DNA from: Nereocystis luetkeana
Lineage: Eukaryota; Sar; Phaeophyceae; Laminariales; Laminariaceae
Length of the DNA stretch: 64,000 bases
Direction of reading: 5' to 3'
Assembly (NCBI GenBank): GCA_031213475.1
Contig: JARUPZ010000017.1
Location: 3,840,849 to 3,904,848, forward strand
Positions 1 to 9,649 of the stretch are shown here, piece after piece; the stretch's first letter is position 1; each line of letters begins with the position of its first letter. The notes beneath the pieces were generated by a model, which was given only the letters and a program-made list of their open reading frames with translations, was not told where the DNA came from and did no database searches. The position numbers and the translations under genes are program-made.

Positions 1-239
1 AAGAAGACGGCAAGACCTCCGCCGAATTCGACCCCCCCCTGCCCCCCTCCCCCGCTCCCGCTCCCCGCTCCCCCACCCCCTCTCGCGCCCCCGCCCTGGC
101 TCCCGCCCGCACACCGCCCACGGAAGCATCAAGAACTAGCTCGGCGAAATCGCGAATCGGTCCCATATTTCGGGTTTCCCTAACGTGGAAGGGGGAGAAC
201 GCTCGGTACGCCCAGCCCCACGCGAACATCCACACGCTC
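1..239 (-). CDS. P450 exon 6, truncated by the window edge
   Basis: Acceptor CTCGTAG before 239. The frame is open for all 79 codons to position 1. It begins SVWMFAWGWAYRAFSPFHV, then RNMGPIRDFAEL (the helix G region with the DF motif), then a low-complexity Gly/Ala/Arg insertion. The opposite strand reads as Pro-rich, which is only the shadow of this insertion. Confidence 0.7.
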
Positions 240-3200
240 CTACGAGGTACCGGTGCAGGAAATCGGGTCACGTTTGCGCATCGAATGGGGTCGAAAGGAG
301 GATAGCAGATGAGAGGGGGCAGCATCCAAGAGGGACGGAGGGGAGGGGGGGGGGGAGGGGGGGGTGTATTTATGTCCTTTAGGGGGGGGGGGGGCGTACC
401 CGTTTCGCGCATAGCTGTGGCCGTACGATCATAGACCCTCGCACCCCTACAATGCCGGGTTTTCGGAGCAAGCCGGGTTTTCACCCGACCAGGCAGACAC
501 TGCTTACACCAAGCGCGAAGCGTCGGGTGAGGGCTCTCGGCGACGAGTCGCATGGGGGGGTGGGCTGCATCAAAGAATCGTTTTTGGACCGGACTTTTTT
601 GCATGGGGTGACAGCGTCGAATGAAACTAATTCGTTTCCAGATCTGGCCATTCCCAGAAGAGAGCTCGAGGGGGGGGGGGGGGGGGTCAATTGTCACCTT
701 GAACGCGCAAGGATCACCATGCGCATGTCCGTCACGGCATCCAAATACAGCGGTAGGAGGCGTCTACGTTCCGGGGACGAACAGACGTCGACCCCGCCGC
801 ACAGGAAGCGGTGAACCAGGTTGAGAGTGTGTCGCTGCAGGAGGCGAACGATCTCCATCTCTACCTGTTGGGGTAGGCGCGAAACAAGTTGGGGGTTGGT
901 TCGGGGGGAGGAGGGGGGGAGGGGGGGGGAGGGAGAGGGGGAGGGGGGGGGTGTACTCGATAAGAGATATGTACTCGATCTCATGCATGGCCGTAGTCGT
1001 ATGACTATAGACCCTCGCATACCTGCAATGCCGGGACGGAGTGGGGGGGGGGGGTGGGGGTGTTCTCATTATCGTGCATGGCCGTAGTCGTTTGGGGGGG
1101 GGGGAGCGTACTCATTTGTTCCTTGCCTTAGTCATTTGACCATTGACCACGCATCCCTTTCGAGACGTTGGTTGGGGGGGGGGGGGGGGGCGTATACTCA
1201 TGTCATGCACGGCCGTAGTCGTATGACCATAGACCCTCACATCCCTACATACAACGCTGGGACGGAGCACGTCGGGTTTTCTCAGACCAGGCAGGCATTG
1301 CTGTAGTTTGTACCAGGCACCGTGTGTATCACACGGGCGGCCGAGTGTATCACACGGGTGATAAGCCAACACACACCCTCGGGGGGGGGGGTTTCCGAGA
1401 CTTAATCCTCTCCAAAGCTGGAAGAGCATGCACAAGACAAGCGGTGGCTTGGGAAAGAAACGTCATCTCGACAAGGGTTTTCCGTAGGCGTGCATCGCTC
1501 AGCGTTGCATATTCTCCACTGCTGAAGAAAAAAACAAATAGAAATTCGTTCAAGGGGGTGTGTTCATCATGCGTGGCATACGGTACATTGGGTACCCCAA
1601 TTCAAGAGCGCCGAGACGTCCCCGGTGGCTTGGTAGGTGGTCCGCGTACCTAATAAGATCAATTTCGTGGGTTCGAGCCCTACCGAGTGCATACGAACTA
1701 ACTCGTAAGGATTTTATTCTTGCATCAAAAACGATTAGCGGAAAGCGCGAGAGCGTGAGTTAGCAACATTCGATGAAAAATCGACGAGCAGTGAGAACGC
1801 TGAACCCTATGCGCCATGAAAAGAAAGGGCGCGTACCGGGGGGGGGGGGGGGGGAAGGGACGACACCTGTGACCACGGCTTTTCCAGAAGAAGATCGCTG
1901 GGGGTAAAAACCTCCTACGAGTTAAGTTGGAAACTGAAAGTGATGATAAAAAAGAAAATAGAAAGTGAAGAGCATTCGGGACCAAAGAGCGGTCAAATCG
2001 GCATGTCCCGCTTGTACTTCAGGCTATGTGTTGTTCACTCCAGATAAGAGCGTTCTGTAGTTAGGAGCTCCTGTTTTGGACTGTCACGGGGCGGGGGCGC
2101 TCTTAACTCGGGGCACCCACTGTTACACGCCCGTTCATACACCGGTCCATCGTATCTACCAACCAGCCTACACATCTGCTATAGCCTACCTGACAACATA
2201 ACTATCTCTACGTACTGCCTACCAGGCGCTGGGTACACATTCATGCATACATCCATCAGCCCACACATCTCTGTGCCTCCGTCTCCCGCTATACCCAGAC
2301 CAATCCCCAAACAATATCTCTGTAAATCCCTGTTTCCTGTCTTTCTACGACGTGGGAACATAGTATTCAGAACCCAAACAGGCGGGGGTACTTGATTGCG
2401 CCCATATCGGTTTCTGATTACTGTTGTGCGTTCTTCCCTAATGGAAGGTTCTCTAGTCCCGTCTACTAGCGGCGGTCATGGCTATTGTTACCCGCCACCC
2501 TGGCCGAAATTATAGTAACCGTTTGAAGTCTGCTGTCAATATCAAGCGGGGGCTATATTCTCGTGCAGAGTGGTCACGGGGTTACAGAGGGGTGAAACGA
2601 GAGGAGATAATTGAATATTTTTTCTTGAAGAAGACGAGAAACATATACAGGCCCTCTGCAGTTCTCACGCACCCGGTACGTTTCATCTATATCCGTCTGT
2701 CTCTCGTATTCTGTCCACATCATTCAATGAATAGAGATGCACGTCTACCTACTGCCGTCAACACTTAGCACCCACTACCCCAAAGGAGATGACTCTCCCC
2801 CCGGGTGGCTATCTCCACCGCACCCGCCCCTCTCAGGGGCCAGGTCAGGCCGGGTAAAAGTGCCCAAGCGCCAGTAGTAACAACAGCCTGCTACCATGCC
2901 TGCAACGATGAGTTTTGAAGTAAAATTGCAAAAAAAAAAAGAAGACAATATCAAAGCTGAGGTGTTGTTTTTTTTCGTTTGTTATTTCAAACATGTATAC
3001 CAGACACGAGCGCGTATGTACCCTATGCGTATCCCTCACCTCTCCCGCGTCCGCACCCTCCAATAACGCCTCCACCTCCTTCAACAAGGAGTCCGCTTCT
3101 TCATTGGCCAGGACCGACAGGCCCTTTCCGCCGCTCCGTCGAAACACAGAATGGGCCACGGACGCTCGCTTCTCTCGCCACTCCGCCCCGTCTGCAGTAA

Positions 3201-3943
3201 ACACGCCTCGTCCGAAGAAACCACGGAAATGATCGTACCCCGGCCGCTTCGTGTGCTGCAACATTTACACGGCGGCAAAAGGGGGGAAAATAAAAAAGAA
3301 AGTTAGGAGCGGACTTGAGGGAGTGGGGTGGGGGGGGGGTGGGGGTGGGGGTGGGTGTCGGCGGGGGGAGGGGGGGGGGGGGGGTACTCGATAGGAGAGA
3401 CGTACTCGATATCATGCATGGCCGTAGTCGTATGACCACAGACCCTCGCATCCCTACAATGCCGGGACGGAGAAGGTCGGGTTTTCACCGACCAGGCAGA
3501 CATTGCTTGCACGTAGCGCGAAGCGCCGTGAGGTGTCTGGCGAGTCGCATGAAGGGTGAGCTGCCTCCTACTAAGAACTACTTGTGAGTGGACTTGCTTA
3601 TGGATGACAGCTTCAATGAGTTAATTTAATTTCCGGTGTAGGCACTGGGGGGGGGGGGGCAATGTCGGGGAATTAATTTCCGGTGTAGGCACTGGGGGGG
3701 GGGGGGCAATGTCGGGGAATGCGATCCGGAAGGGATGCTTGCGCTTTAAATTGCGGTTAGTATTGCTGATGATGCTGCCGCCAGCGCCCAGACGACGCTA
3801 ACGCAACCATCTTTCATGTACAGGCGAACGGACAGGTGGTAGCAGCGATCGAGCAAGCAATAACAATCGGGGCTGCAAGAAACAGAGACAGAGGCTGCCG
3901 AAGCAATGACAGTAGCAACACAACAACGACGACAACAACAGCT

Positions 3944-4004
<61 letters not shown>

Positions 4005-7000
4005 CAAACCGGCATCACCAACAAAAACAAAAATCTCACACGGCAAACGCCAACACCAGGGAAACCCCACCCTCACCTGGGACAGAACGACAGCGGCAGC
4101 TTCCGGGTCAGCAACATGCAAAACAGCCTGCGCTCCTGCAACGCCACCCGAGCACCACCGCCACGACCACCACCGCCACCACCACCACCACCACCACCAG
4201 GAAAGTAGAGGGAGAGATGGCCGAGCAAAAACAACAAGCAGAAACGGCGCATCAATACACGGCGGACCCAACCTGGATTGCTGTTTCACAATGACGCCAA
4301 AGGTCCCCTATTGATAAACCCCCTTGGGACGCGGGTGTAGAGACCACACACACCAAAACAAAAGTAGTGCGTGCTATCGACCCGTCTGTGATGACGTACG
4401 TATTCAGAGGTGGCGAACTTGTTGCCTGCAATCAAATGCCAGATATTTTTAGACCACGATTAAGAAACTATACACTCCGGTCGTGCGCGCGTATCTCCAG
4501 CGAATTGTCACACGCGGCCTTGGAAAGATGACTTTCCATGGGGGGGGGGGGAGCATCGATATCACAGCTGAGGTGGGTGATTTTTTAGCGTTTAGAAACG
4601 ACAGCGCGCGTGTAACCACGCCGCCGTAGAGTATACATAGAGAGAGATGCACCAGGCTGGTCGCCAAAAACAAAAGGTGTACATGGTCATTTTGCGGTCA
4701 ACTAAATAAAGTTCACTTGTATTTCCGAGCAGACTGGCATGAAATCGTGCTGAGCGCGAATCACATAGCCCTCCTATGCCTCCGACAGCTCGGCGATTCC
4801 TACCTTGTAATCTAGATATTTCAGGGCAAATAGATCCCTGATCTGTATGATCTGTATGAACTGTAGATCCCTGATCTGTATGATCTGTATGAACTGTAGA
4901 TCCCTGATCTATATGATCTGTATGATCTAGCTCTTGTTGCCGGGTGAGACCCGCGTAATCTGCATGGTGTCCTGCAAGACAAGTTCAGTATGCTCTTGGG
5001 TTTAGTTGGATATGCACTGTACAAGTGTACAGATCCTGCGCAACACCCCAAAACGGCATTATATTATCTAGATGATCTCCCTGATCTGTAGATGATCTGT
5101 AGACAGATAGATCGTCATCTGGCCGAGGCGTGAATGAACCCTTCCACTGAAAAACTCGAATTGACGCACAAATTGCCAACTTCCTTAACCCAGCGCCCGG
5201 GCTGCGTCGTCCTGCCTGGTGCTACGCAGTAGTACGCGACTACCCTTAACGGTGCGCCACAACCCTTAACGCTCTCAAAACAAGACCAGACCGTAAAATT
5301 GAAGGGGGGGGGGGGGGGGGCGTGCTTGTTATGTGATCCCGGGCCTGTTGTGAAAAGGAAGGGAGCTGGGGAAAAGTAGAAGCAAACACAATACGAACCA
5401 GTTCGTAGTTGAGGCTAGGGCGCACGAGTATTTTTGTTCAGACATCTCACATCGAACTATTCAACTTTGACCCTCCCGACAGCGCGCGCGGGGGGGGGGG
5501 AGGGGGGGGGGGGGTACCTGACACCCGTCCCCTCCCCGTAGCGTTTGCATAGAACCCCAAAAAAAGGGGACGGTACAGGGACAATCACTCCCATGCCAGA
5601 AGCAAAAGGCCCGGATGGGACGGGGGGAAACACGACAGCAGAAAACTCACCGAAGACCGTCCCGTACATCCCGTGCGGCCCGTCGAGGCGTTCCATGCGC
5701 TTCAGGACGCGCGAAAGACTCGATCCCGTTTGCCGACGCCCGTCCATCCGCCAGAATTTGGGGAGCCACAGGACCACCGGTAGTCCTGTCGCGGATATTG
5801 TGATAATTGCGATAGGAACATCGTGTGCGATAAATTTGGTCTTGCGACGATACTATTGCGATATTTCGGTACGCACTTGCGGCATTCTTGCGAAAGATTG
5901 GCGTTACGATATTCCTAACAATAGTGTCACGCGGCACTGTATATGACGGTAGACCGCAACAAATCTAGACAGCGGATTAGCCCTTTTAGGACGGCCGTCC
6001 CGTTTTGGGGGCAATTCACTCAATTTTTGAGTAATTTGTCCCCAAGACGGGACTGCAGCTCTAAAAGATTTAATACGTGGACCACAGCAGTGTCATTTGT
6101 TTCCCGTGGATGCATCCCTCGGCGCCCGCACTCTCTCCGTTGCTCGAGAAAGCCACCTCGGCAAACCGTCTGGGCGGGGGGGGTTGGGGTGTGTCATCTT
6201 GCGCGTTACCACTTTGGAAGAAAATATAAGGACCATTCAGATATGAATATCAAGAGGAATCGGTCATTGTATTTCCGCCGATAGCGGTGGTACACAGTAC
6301 GGACCCGGCAGCAAGAAATACCTACAGTAGTATGAGCAAAGCCTTATACCCCTATCGCGACACCACCCCTTGTTTAAGCTCGGGCATAGGCTGGTAGGAT
6401 GTAGTGAAACATTCGCCGCTGAGCACGATCTCTCAAATCCAGATTTCTTAGCGTCCCCTACACTGTGAGCCTCACGCTGATGTTGGAGACCCCCAATGCG
6501 ACGACGTCGTCATCACGCTCCTACCGCCGAGGACCACGAAACAACTATTACGGGGGGTCAGAGTAATATAGGACTCATGGTACACACAAAGACCGATATG
6601 TTTCCCCATTTTTACTAAACACATTTGGTCCTATTTACTATCATCCCCCGTAATAGGAATTCTTATCCGTGAGCCAGCACTATACAGTGTATGTGACGTC
6701 TGGTGAAGACGGGAGAACAGAAAGTGCCACGCCGCAAAACACCCCAAACACCGGTAAAACATGACGATCTACTAAAATGCAATCTAGATCTCACCAACAA
6801 CCTGCTGATATTCACATGGTGTGTAGGATCTGTGGAAGTTCAGATCCCTGCCCTAGGAACACGAGTTTTCTTTACATCATACAAACCGTACGGCTTCCAC
6901 CCGGCAACATGATGAGCTGTAGATCACACAGATCAGGGACGTATCTATCTATCTATCTATATATCCATATACTTGAAGTATCTATCTATCTATCCTGAAA

Positions 7001-9257
7001 GATCTAGATCATTACGTGGCAATCGATGTTCTGTCGGATGTGCGCAATGCAGCAATACTCTGACTACGATCGCTCGTACACCGCTGCCAGCTGCAATGTA
7101 TTCAGAGCGTCTCCTGGCGTTAGTAAGCGCTGTGTATAGGGTTCGAATCTCGGCTGGGGTTTCGATAGCACACGTACAGCAGCAGCAGCCCAATTCTTAG
7201 AGCTGTGATTCGGCACGACTCAAGTCGCCAACAAGAAATATCAAATTTATTAGTCGGACTTCATATTAATAGTCGTCTCCCGGAGGTGCCGACTATCCGA
7301 CGTATTGGGTTTGCATGCGTGTAGGAAGGATTGTTGAACACTGGGTACTTGATTTCGTTTTTGGGGCGGGGGGCCCCCTCTATCGGAGAGGTCTGATTTC
7401 GATCGCTTCGTTCGCCTGGCATACCTGAACACTTTTAGAACCGCAGTCCCATTTTGGGGACAACCTACTTAGAAAAATAGTGGTTTGTCCCCAAAACGGG
7501 ACTGCGGCACTAAAAAGAGCGTCGAATTTCGAACAAGGGGCCGGTCGTTTTTCGGCCCTCGTTTTCTCTTAGCCCCCTCTTACATAGGACTGCAGTCCCG
7601 CTCTGGGCTTGGGGACAAACTACTTAGACTTTTGAGCGAGCGGATTGCCGAAAACCCCCAAACGGGACAACATTTTCAATTCGAGAACGGTTGGTGTTGC
7701 TCGGTATCTAGCCGCCTTTCTCGTTCGGGAAAAAATCGAGCGCTGAGAAACGCGTGCACCCCTGCCCGAGAGCAACGCTCTTTATGGCACGTCAGTACAG
7801 CAGTGGCTTAGCCCCGACAGGCGGGTGCGGCAGTTTTACGTTTAGTCTTGGCGGCGCGGGGTGTACTCATTCTCATACATGGCCGTAGTCGTATGACCAT
7901 CTGACCACAGACCCTCGCATCCCTACGATGCCCGGACGGAGCACGTCGTCGGGTTTCCACCGATCAGGCGGGTACGAAAAACGACTGCGCGTATGACACG
8001 GGGAATGGTATCGTGTTTACCGGTGGGGTGCTACTATTATGATACGAGGTACAGCAGTACGACATCCTGGGAGGTTCGGCACGATACAGGAGTCCACCCC
8101 AGAGTGGTTGGTGCCTGTCCTGCGACCACGCCCTACGACTACATTGCGGCGGGGCACTTCAGAGGGGGGGAAATGGCGCTAAAACGTGATGTTGATAGCG
8201 GGGCGCTACACATTTACGTCCGATCCACACTTGACATGTTAACGCGAGGAGTCGTACGGCATGGATGGGTGCAACATGACCTAAGCGGTCGACCAAAGAG
8301 GTCCGGCGAGTTCCTGACCTGTACACTGGCGGAGTGTCATGTTAAAATCTGTGTGCTACAGAGGAACTAGAACCGGTACACAAATAAGAAAGTGTATTGG
8401 GCGTAAGCTTTTTTTACCCAGATATCAAAGGAAGATCGAACAAAGTAACAAACAAACAACACACAAATCGAACCAAACCAAACCAAACCAAACCCGTGTG
8501 TTCTGATCGGCGCTCACGCAGCTCGGAGACGTTTGATCGCGCCGAAGCCATCATTTTCTGTGTCGCTTGCCTCTCGGGGTTCTACAGGGGACTGCAATCC
8601 CGTTGTGGGGGCAAACTACTTGGAATTTGAGTGATTTGTCCTCGAAACGGTACTGCGGTTCTTAGGGGGAAACACGAGCAACAACAATAACAACACCAAC
8701 AGCAGCAGCAATGAGTCGAGACGACGGCTGCATAGTACAGCAGTAAAAAAAAAATCGTGCGTTTAGAAAACAAACCTCATCATTGCTGCTGTAAAGGTCT
8801 ATTATACGAGTCGTAACCAGTGCTGCTGTCTGTCTGGAAAAGAAAAATAGTGTCGCAGGAGTACATGCGTCATGTCGTCATGCTGCATGTACAGCAGGGC
8901 CTCCAACCTCCAGGCATACCATACAGCAAACAGCAGTATGACCTACAGAAGCGGAGATTCCAGATAGAACAGCAGTGTTCGTACGTAGCACGTAAGGTGT
9001 AACAGGAATCTTGCTATTTAACGAGAGCATTGCAGCAGGCACAACAGCAGTCAGTAGTGACTACCAGGCACCATAGAGTGTCGAGGGCTGCCGTCGGCTC
9101 TTCCGAGACTGGCCTCACCGGCTCGGACCCGAAGGATGTAGTACGCGCGAAGCATGCCCAGCCCGACCTTGCCGATGACAGTCGCAGACAAGGCCGCAGT
9201 GATCATCGCCAAGGTCCATAGCGCCGACACACAATGCGGCTCAAATGAGAGCGTCAT
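1..9257 (-). CDS. Cytochrome P450, membrane-anchored, N-terminal 318 residues in six exons (3' end off window)
   Basis: Likely a haem monooxygenase on the ER membrane. Exons in coding order: 9257-9119, 5785-5651, 4135-4077, 3255-3040, 864-698 and 239-1 (continues off the window). All phases agree (1, 1, 0, 0, 2) and every junction is GT-AG. Seen in order: start Met, a hydrophobic anchor near residues 11-35, a Pro/Trp segment, a beta-1 strand (HVADPEAA), the helix-C region GRGVFTADGAEWREKR with the WxxxR haem-propionate motif, then helices D to G ending in NMGPIRDFAEL and a Gly/Ala/Arg-rich insertion. Family knowledge: P450s are about 500 residues, so the I-helix, ExxR and Cys haem-ligand motifs should lie left of position 1. 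The FTADG..W pattern resembles CYP4/CYP86-type clans, but I cannot assign a family. Introns are 3.3, 1.5, 0.8, 2.2 and 0.46 kb and full of repeats. The gene diverges from the IMPACT gene. Substrate unknown. Confidence 0.85.
380..662 (+). repeat. Poly-G-associated repeat C1
   Basis: The family begins with a G run of 8-17, then TACTCGATATCATGCATGGC, CGTAGTCGTATGACC, AGACCCTCGCATCCCTACAA, TGCCGGGACGGAGCACGTCG, then an AAGCGCGAAGCGCCGTGAGG part. C1 keeps most of it. Similar pieces at 945-1036, 1062-1100 and 1175-1295. Confidence 0.65.
698..864 (-). CDS. P450 exon 5: helices D-F
   Basis: Acceptor CCAACAG before 864, donor GTGACA at 697. Encodes VEMEIVRLLQRHTLNLVHRF and then LPLYLDAVTDMRMVILARSR, matching the P450 region where a helix (..LF..FTLDLV..FLFG) precedes helix F. 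Phase 0 in and phase 2 out fit the neighbouring exons. Confidence 0.75.
945..1295 (+). repeat. Poly-G-associated repeats C2-C4 (three partial copies)
   Basis: Each copy starts at a G run and includes CATGCATGGCCGTAGTCGTA or the CGTGCATGGCCGTAGTCGTT variant. Confidence 0.6.
1612..1965 (+). mobile_element. tRNA-derived SINE, copy S1 (full length)
   Basis: The tRNA-like head 1618-1690 has an A-box-like TGGCTTGGTAGGTGG and a B box GGTTCGAGCCC, followed by the family body (GATTAGCGGAAAGCGCGAGA.., ACACCTGTGACCACGGCTTT.., GTAAAAACCTCCTACGAGTT) and an A-rich tail. S2 and S3 share head and body. Pol III-type promoters are inferred from the boxes. Confidence 0.75.
3040..3255 (-). CDS. P450 exon 4: helix-C region with WxxxR
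   Basis: Acceptor TTGCAG before 3255, donor GTGAGG at 3039, phase 0 on both sides, 72 codons. Contains FFGRGVFTADGAEWREKRAS, a clear P450 helix-C signature: Trp and Arg in WREKR are the propionate-binding WxxxR. Then follows VAHSVF and an acidic helix (EEADSLLKEVEALLEG). This is the strongest single piece of evidence for the gene. Confidence 0.9.
3340..3645 (+). repeat. Poly-G-associated repeat C5
   Basis: Contains the whole 5' part to CGAGTCGCATGAAGGGTGAG. It is followed by a 46-bp tandem duplication, 3628-3719, of AATTTCCGGTGTAGGCACTG plus a G13 run. Confidence 0.7.
3915..4200 (+). repeat. (CAA)n and (CAC)n microsatellites
   Basis: About 18 CAA units at 3940-3998 and CAC/CCA units at 4150-4200. 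They flank the 59-bp P450 exon 3 antisense. The resulting poly-Gln, poly-Thr or poly-Val frames are not genes. Confidence 0.85.
4077..4135 (-). CDS. P450 exon 3 (59 bp micro-exon)
   Basis: Acceptor GTTGCAG before 4135, donor GTGAGG at 4076. Encodes AQAVLHVADPEAAAVVLSQ, the beta1-2 strand and helix-B start found in P450s (V.V.DPE....VL). It lies antisense beside the (CAA)n and (CAC)n microsatellites and is too short to stand out as an open frame. Confidence 0.8.
4805..5125. repeat. GATC-rich dispersed repeat
   Basis: CTAGATATTTCAGGGCAAAT, tandem GATCTGTATGATC units, TTGCCGGGTGAGACCCG, and CAGATCCTGCGCAACA. Copies at 19375-19640, 22972-23280, 52498-52760, 53085-53480 and 53785-54040, in both orientations. 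No coding sequence seen. Confidence 0.6.
5651..5785 (-). CDS. P450 exon 2
   Basis: Acceptor CGACAG before 5785, donor GTGAGT at 5650. Encodes LPVVLWLPKFW and then a basic helix-A-like segment ending GPHGMYGTVFG, the usual lead into P450 beta-strand 1. The phase-1 donor fits the next exon. Confidence 0.75.
5983..6067. mobile_element. MITE-B hairpin B1
   Basis: MITE-B consensus: 80-95 bp, two arms TTTTAGAACCGCAGTCCCGT + TTTGGGGACAAAC and their complement around a short AT-rich loop with ACTTGAAATT. B1 keeps both arms (GGACGGCCGTCCCG.. CGGGACTGCAGCTC). Confidence 0.75.
6548..6653. mobile_element. MITE-A copy A1
   Basis: MITE-A consensus: about 105 bp, inverted ends TTACGGGGGACCATAGTTAA, AT-rich centre (ATATATAGGTTTTTATG / TTTTTACTAACAATATTTGG), inserted at TA. 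A1 is diverged but has TA at both sides. Confidence 0.75.
7434..7516. mobile_element. MITE-B hairpin B2
   Basis: TTTTAGAACCGCAGTCCCAT..CCCCAAAACGGGACTGCGGC; nearly perfect arms. P450 intron 1. Confidence 0.8.
7588..7671. mobile_element. MITE-B remnant B3
   Basis: Left arm ATAGGACTGCAGTCCCGC present, right arm partial (CCCCCAAACGGGACAAC). Confidence 0.5.
7859..7975 (+). repeat. Poly-G-associated repeat C6 (no long G run)
   Basis: TGTACTCATTCTCATACATG..TCGTATGACC..GACGGAGCACGTCG. Confidence 0.6.
8582..8666. mobile_element. MITE-B hairpin B4
   Basis: GGGGACTGCAATCCCGTTGT..GTCCTCGAAACGGTACTGCG. Confidence 0.65.
9119..9257 (-). CDS. P450 exon 1: start and membrane anchor
   Basis: ATG on the minus strand at 9257-9255, followed by about 46 codons with a hydrophobic run (ALWTLAMITAALSATVIGKV) typical of a microsomal P450 signal anchor. 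The donor is GTGAGG at 9118. The exon ends with one base of a split Gly codon, which matches the two bases opening the next exon. Calling it exon 1 rests on this phase match, the anchor and the position; alone it would be weak. Confidence 0.6.
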
Positions 9258-9463
9258 CTCCGTGTACACGCGAGCACTTAGCCTGTGCTTCAACGCTCTG
9301 CAGTTACAGAGCGCAGTTGCCGTCGTGGTGGTGTACACGGCACGAGTACGTACCTAGACACTGCACTCACTGCGCAGAAGCTGTCACTAATGGGGGCTGG
9401 GGAATGTATAACCCCTTTAAAATAAAGCTAACGTTATATCATTAAACTCCTTCCAAGACTTTT
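9258..9463. promoter_or_regulatory. Probable bidirectional promoter between P450 and IMPACT genes
   Basis: The 206-bp interval between two divergent start codons. A TATA-like AT-rich stretch (TTTAAAATAAAG, about 9416-9427) lies some 40 bp upstream of the IMPACT ATG. An in-frame TAA at 9443-9445 closes the IMPACT frame upstream of that ATG. No transcription start can be read from sequence alone. Confidence 0.45.
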
Positions 9464-9649
9464 ATGTATTTGTCATTGATGGTCAGAGACCCCGTCGAGA
9501 TGCCTTGCATGGAGCGCCGTGGAGACCTCCCTGCGCAGGAGAAGGACGAGAACACTTCCGCTCAAGAAGAAGAGCTAGAAGCGCTGGAAGCAATCTACGG
9601 TGAAGACTGCGAGGTCATTTCCCGAGGTTCGACCGCATCTTGTCCTGAG
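9464..9649 (+). CDS. IMPACT: IMPACT exon 1 (RWD start)
   Basis: Carries the RWD opening QEEELEALEAIYGEDCEVIS. The donor is GAG|GTGAAG at 9650, phase 0. The frame runs past the donor for only ten codons before a stop, as expected for intron. In-frame Met codons at 9464, 9479, 9500 and 9509 leave the exact start open. Confidence 0.88.

Noticed and set aside
2845-3039. Continuation of the P450 frame past 3040
   Set aside because: After the donor GTGAGG the frame loses P450 similarity; the matching continuation is the exon at 864-698.
3836-4294. Poly-Thr/poly-Gln/poly-Pro frames on the plus strand
   Set aside because: They arise from (CAA)n and (CAC)n microsatellites, and this stretch is antisense to the P450 micro-exon.
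7085-7180. Possible tRNA gene (GGGTTCGAATCTCGGC)
   Set aside because: A B-box-like word and a 7-bp outer pairing exist, but the T-stem and acceptor stem overlap and no D-arm or anticodon arm can be drawn.
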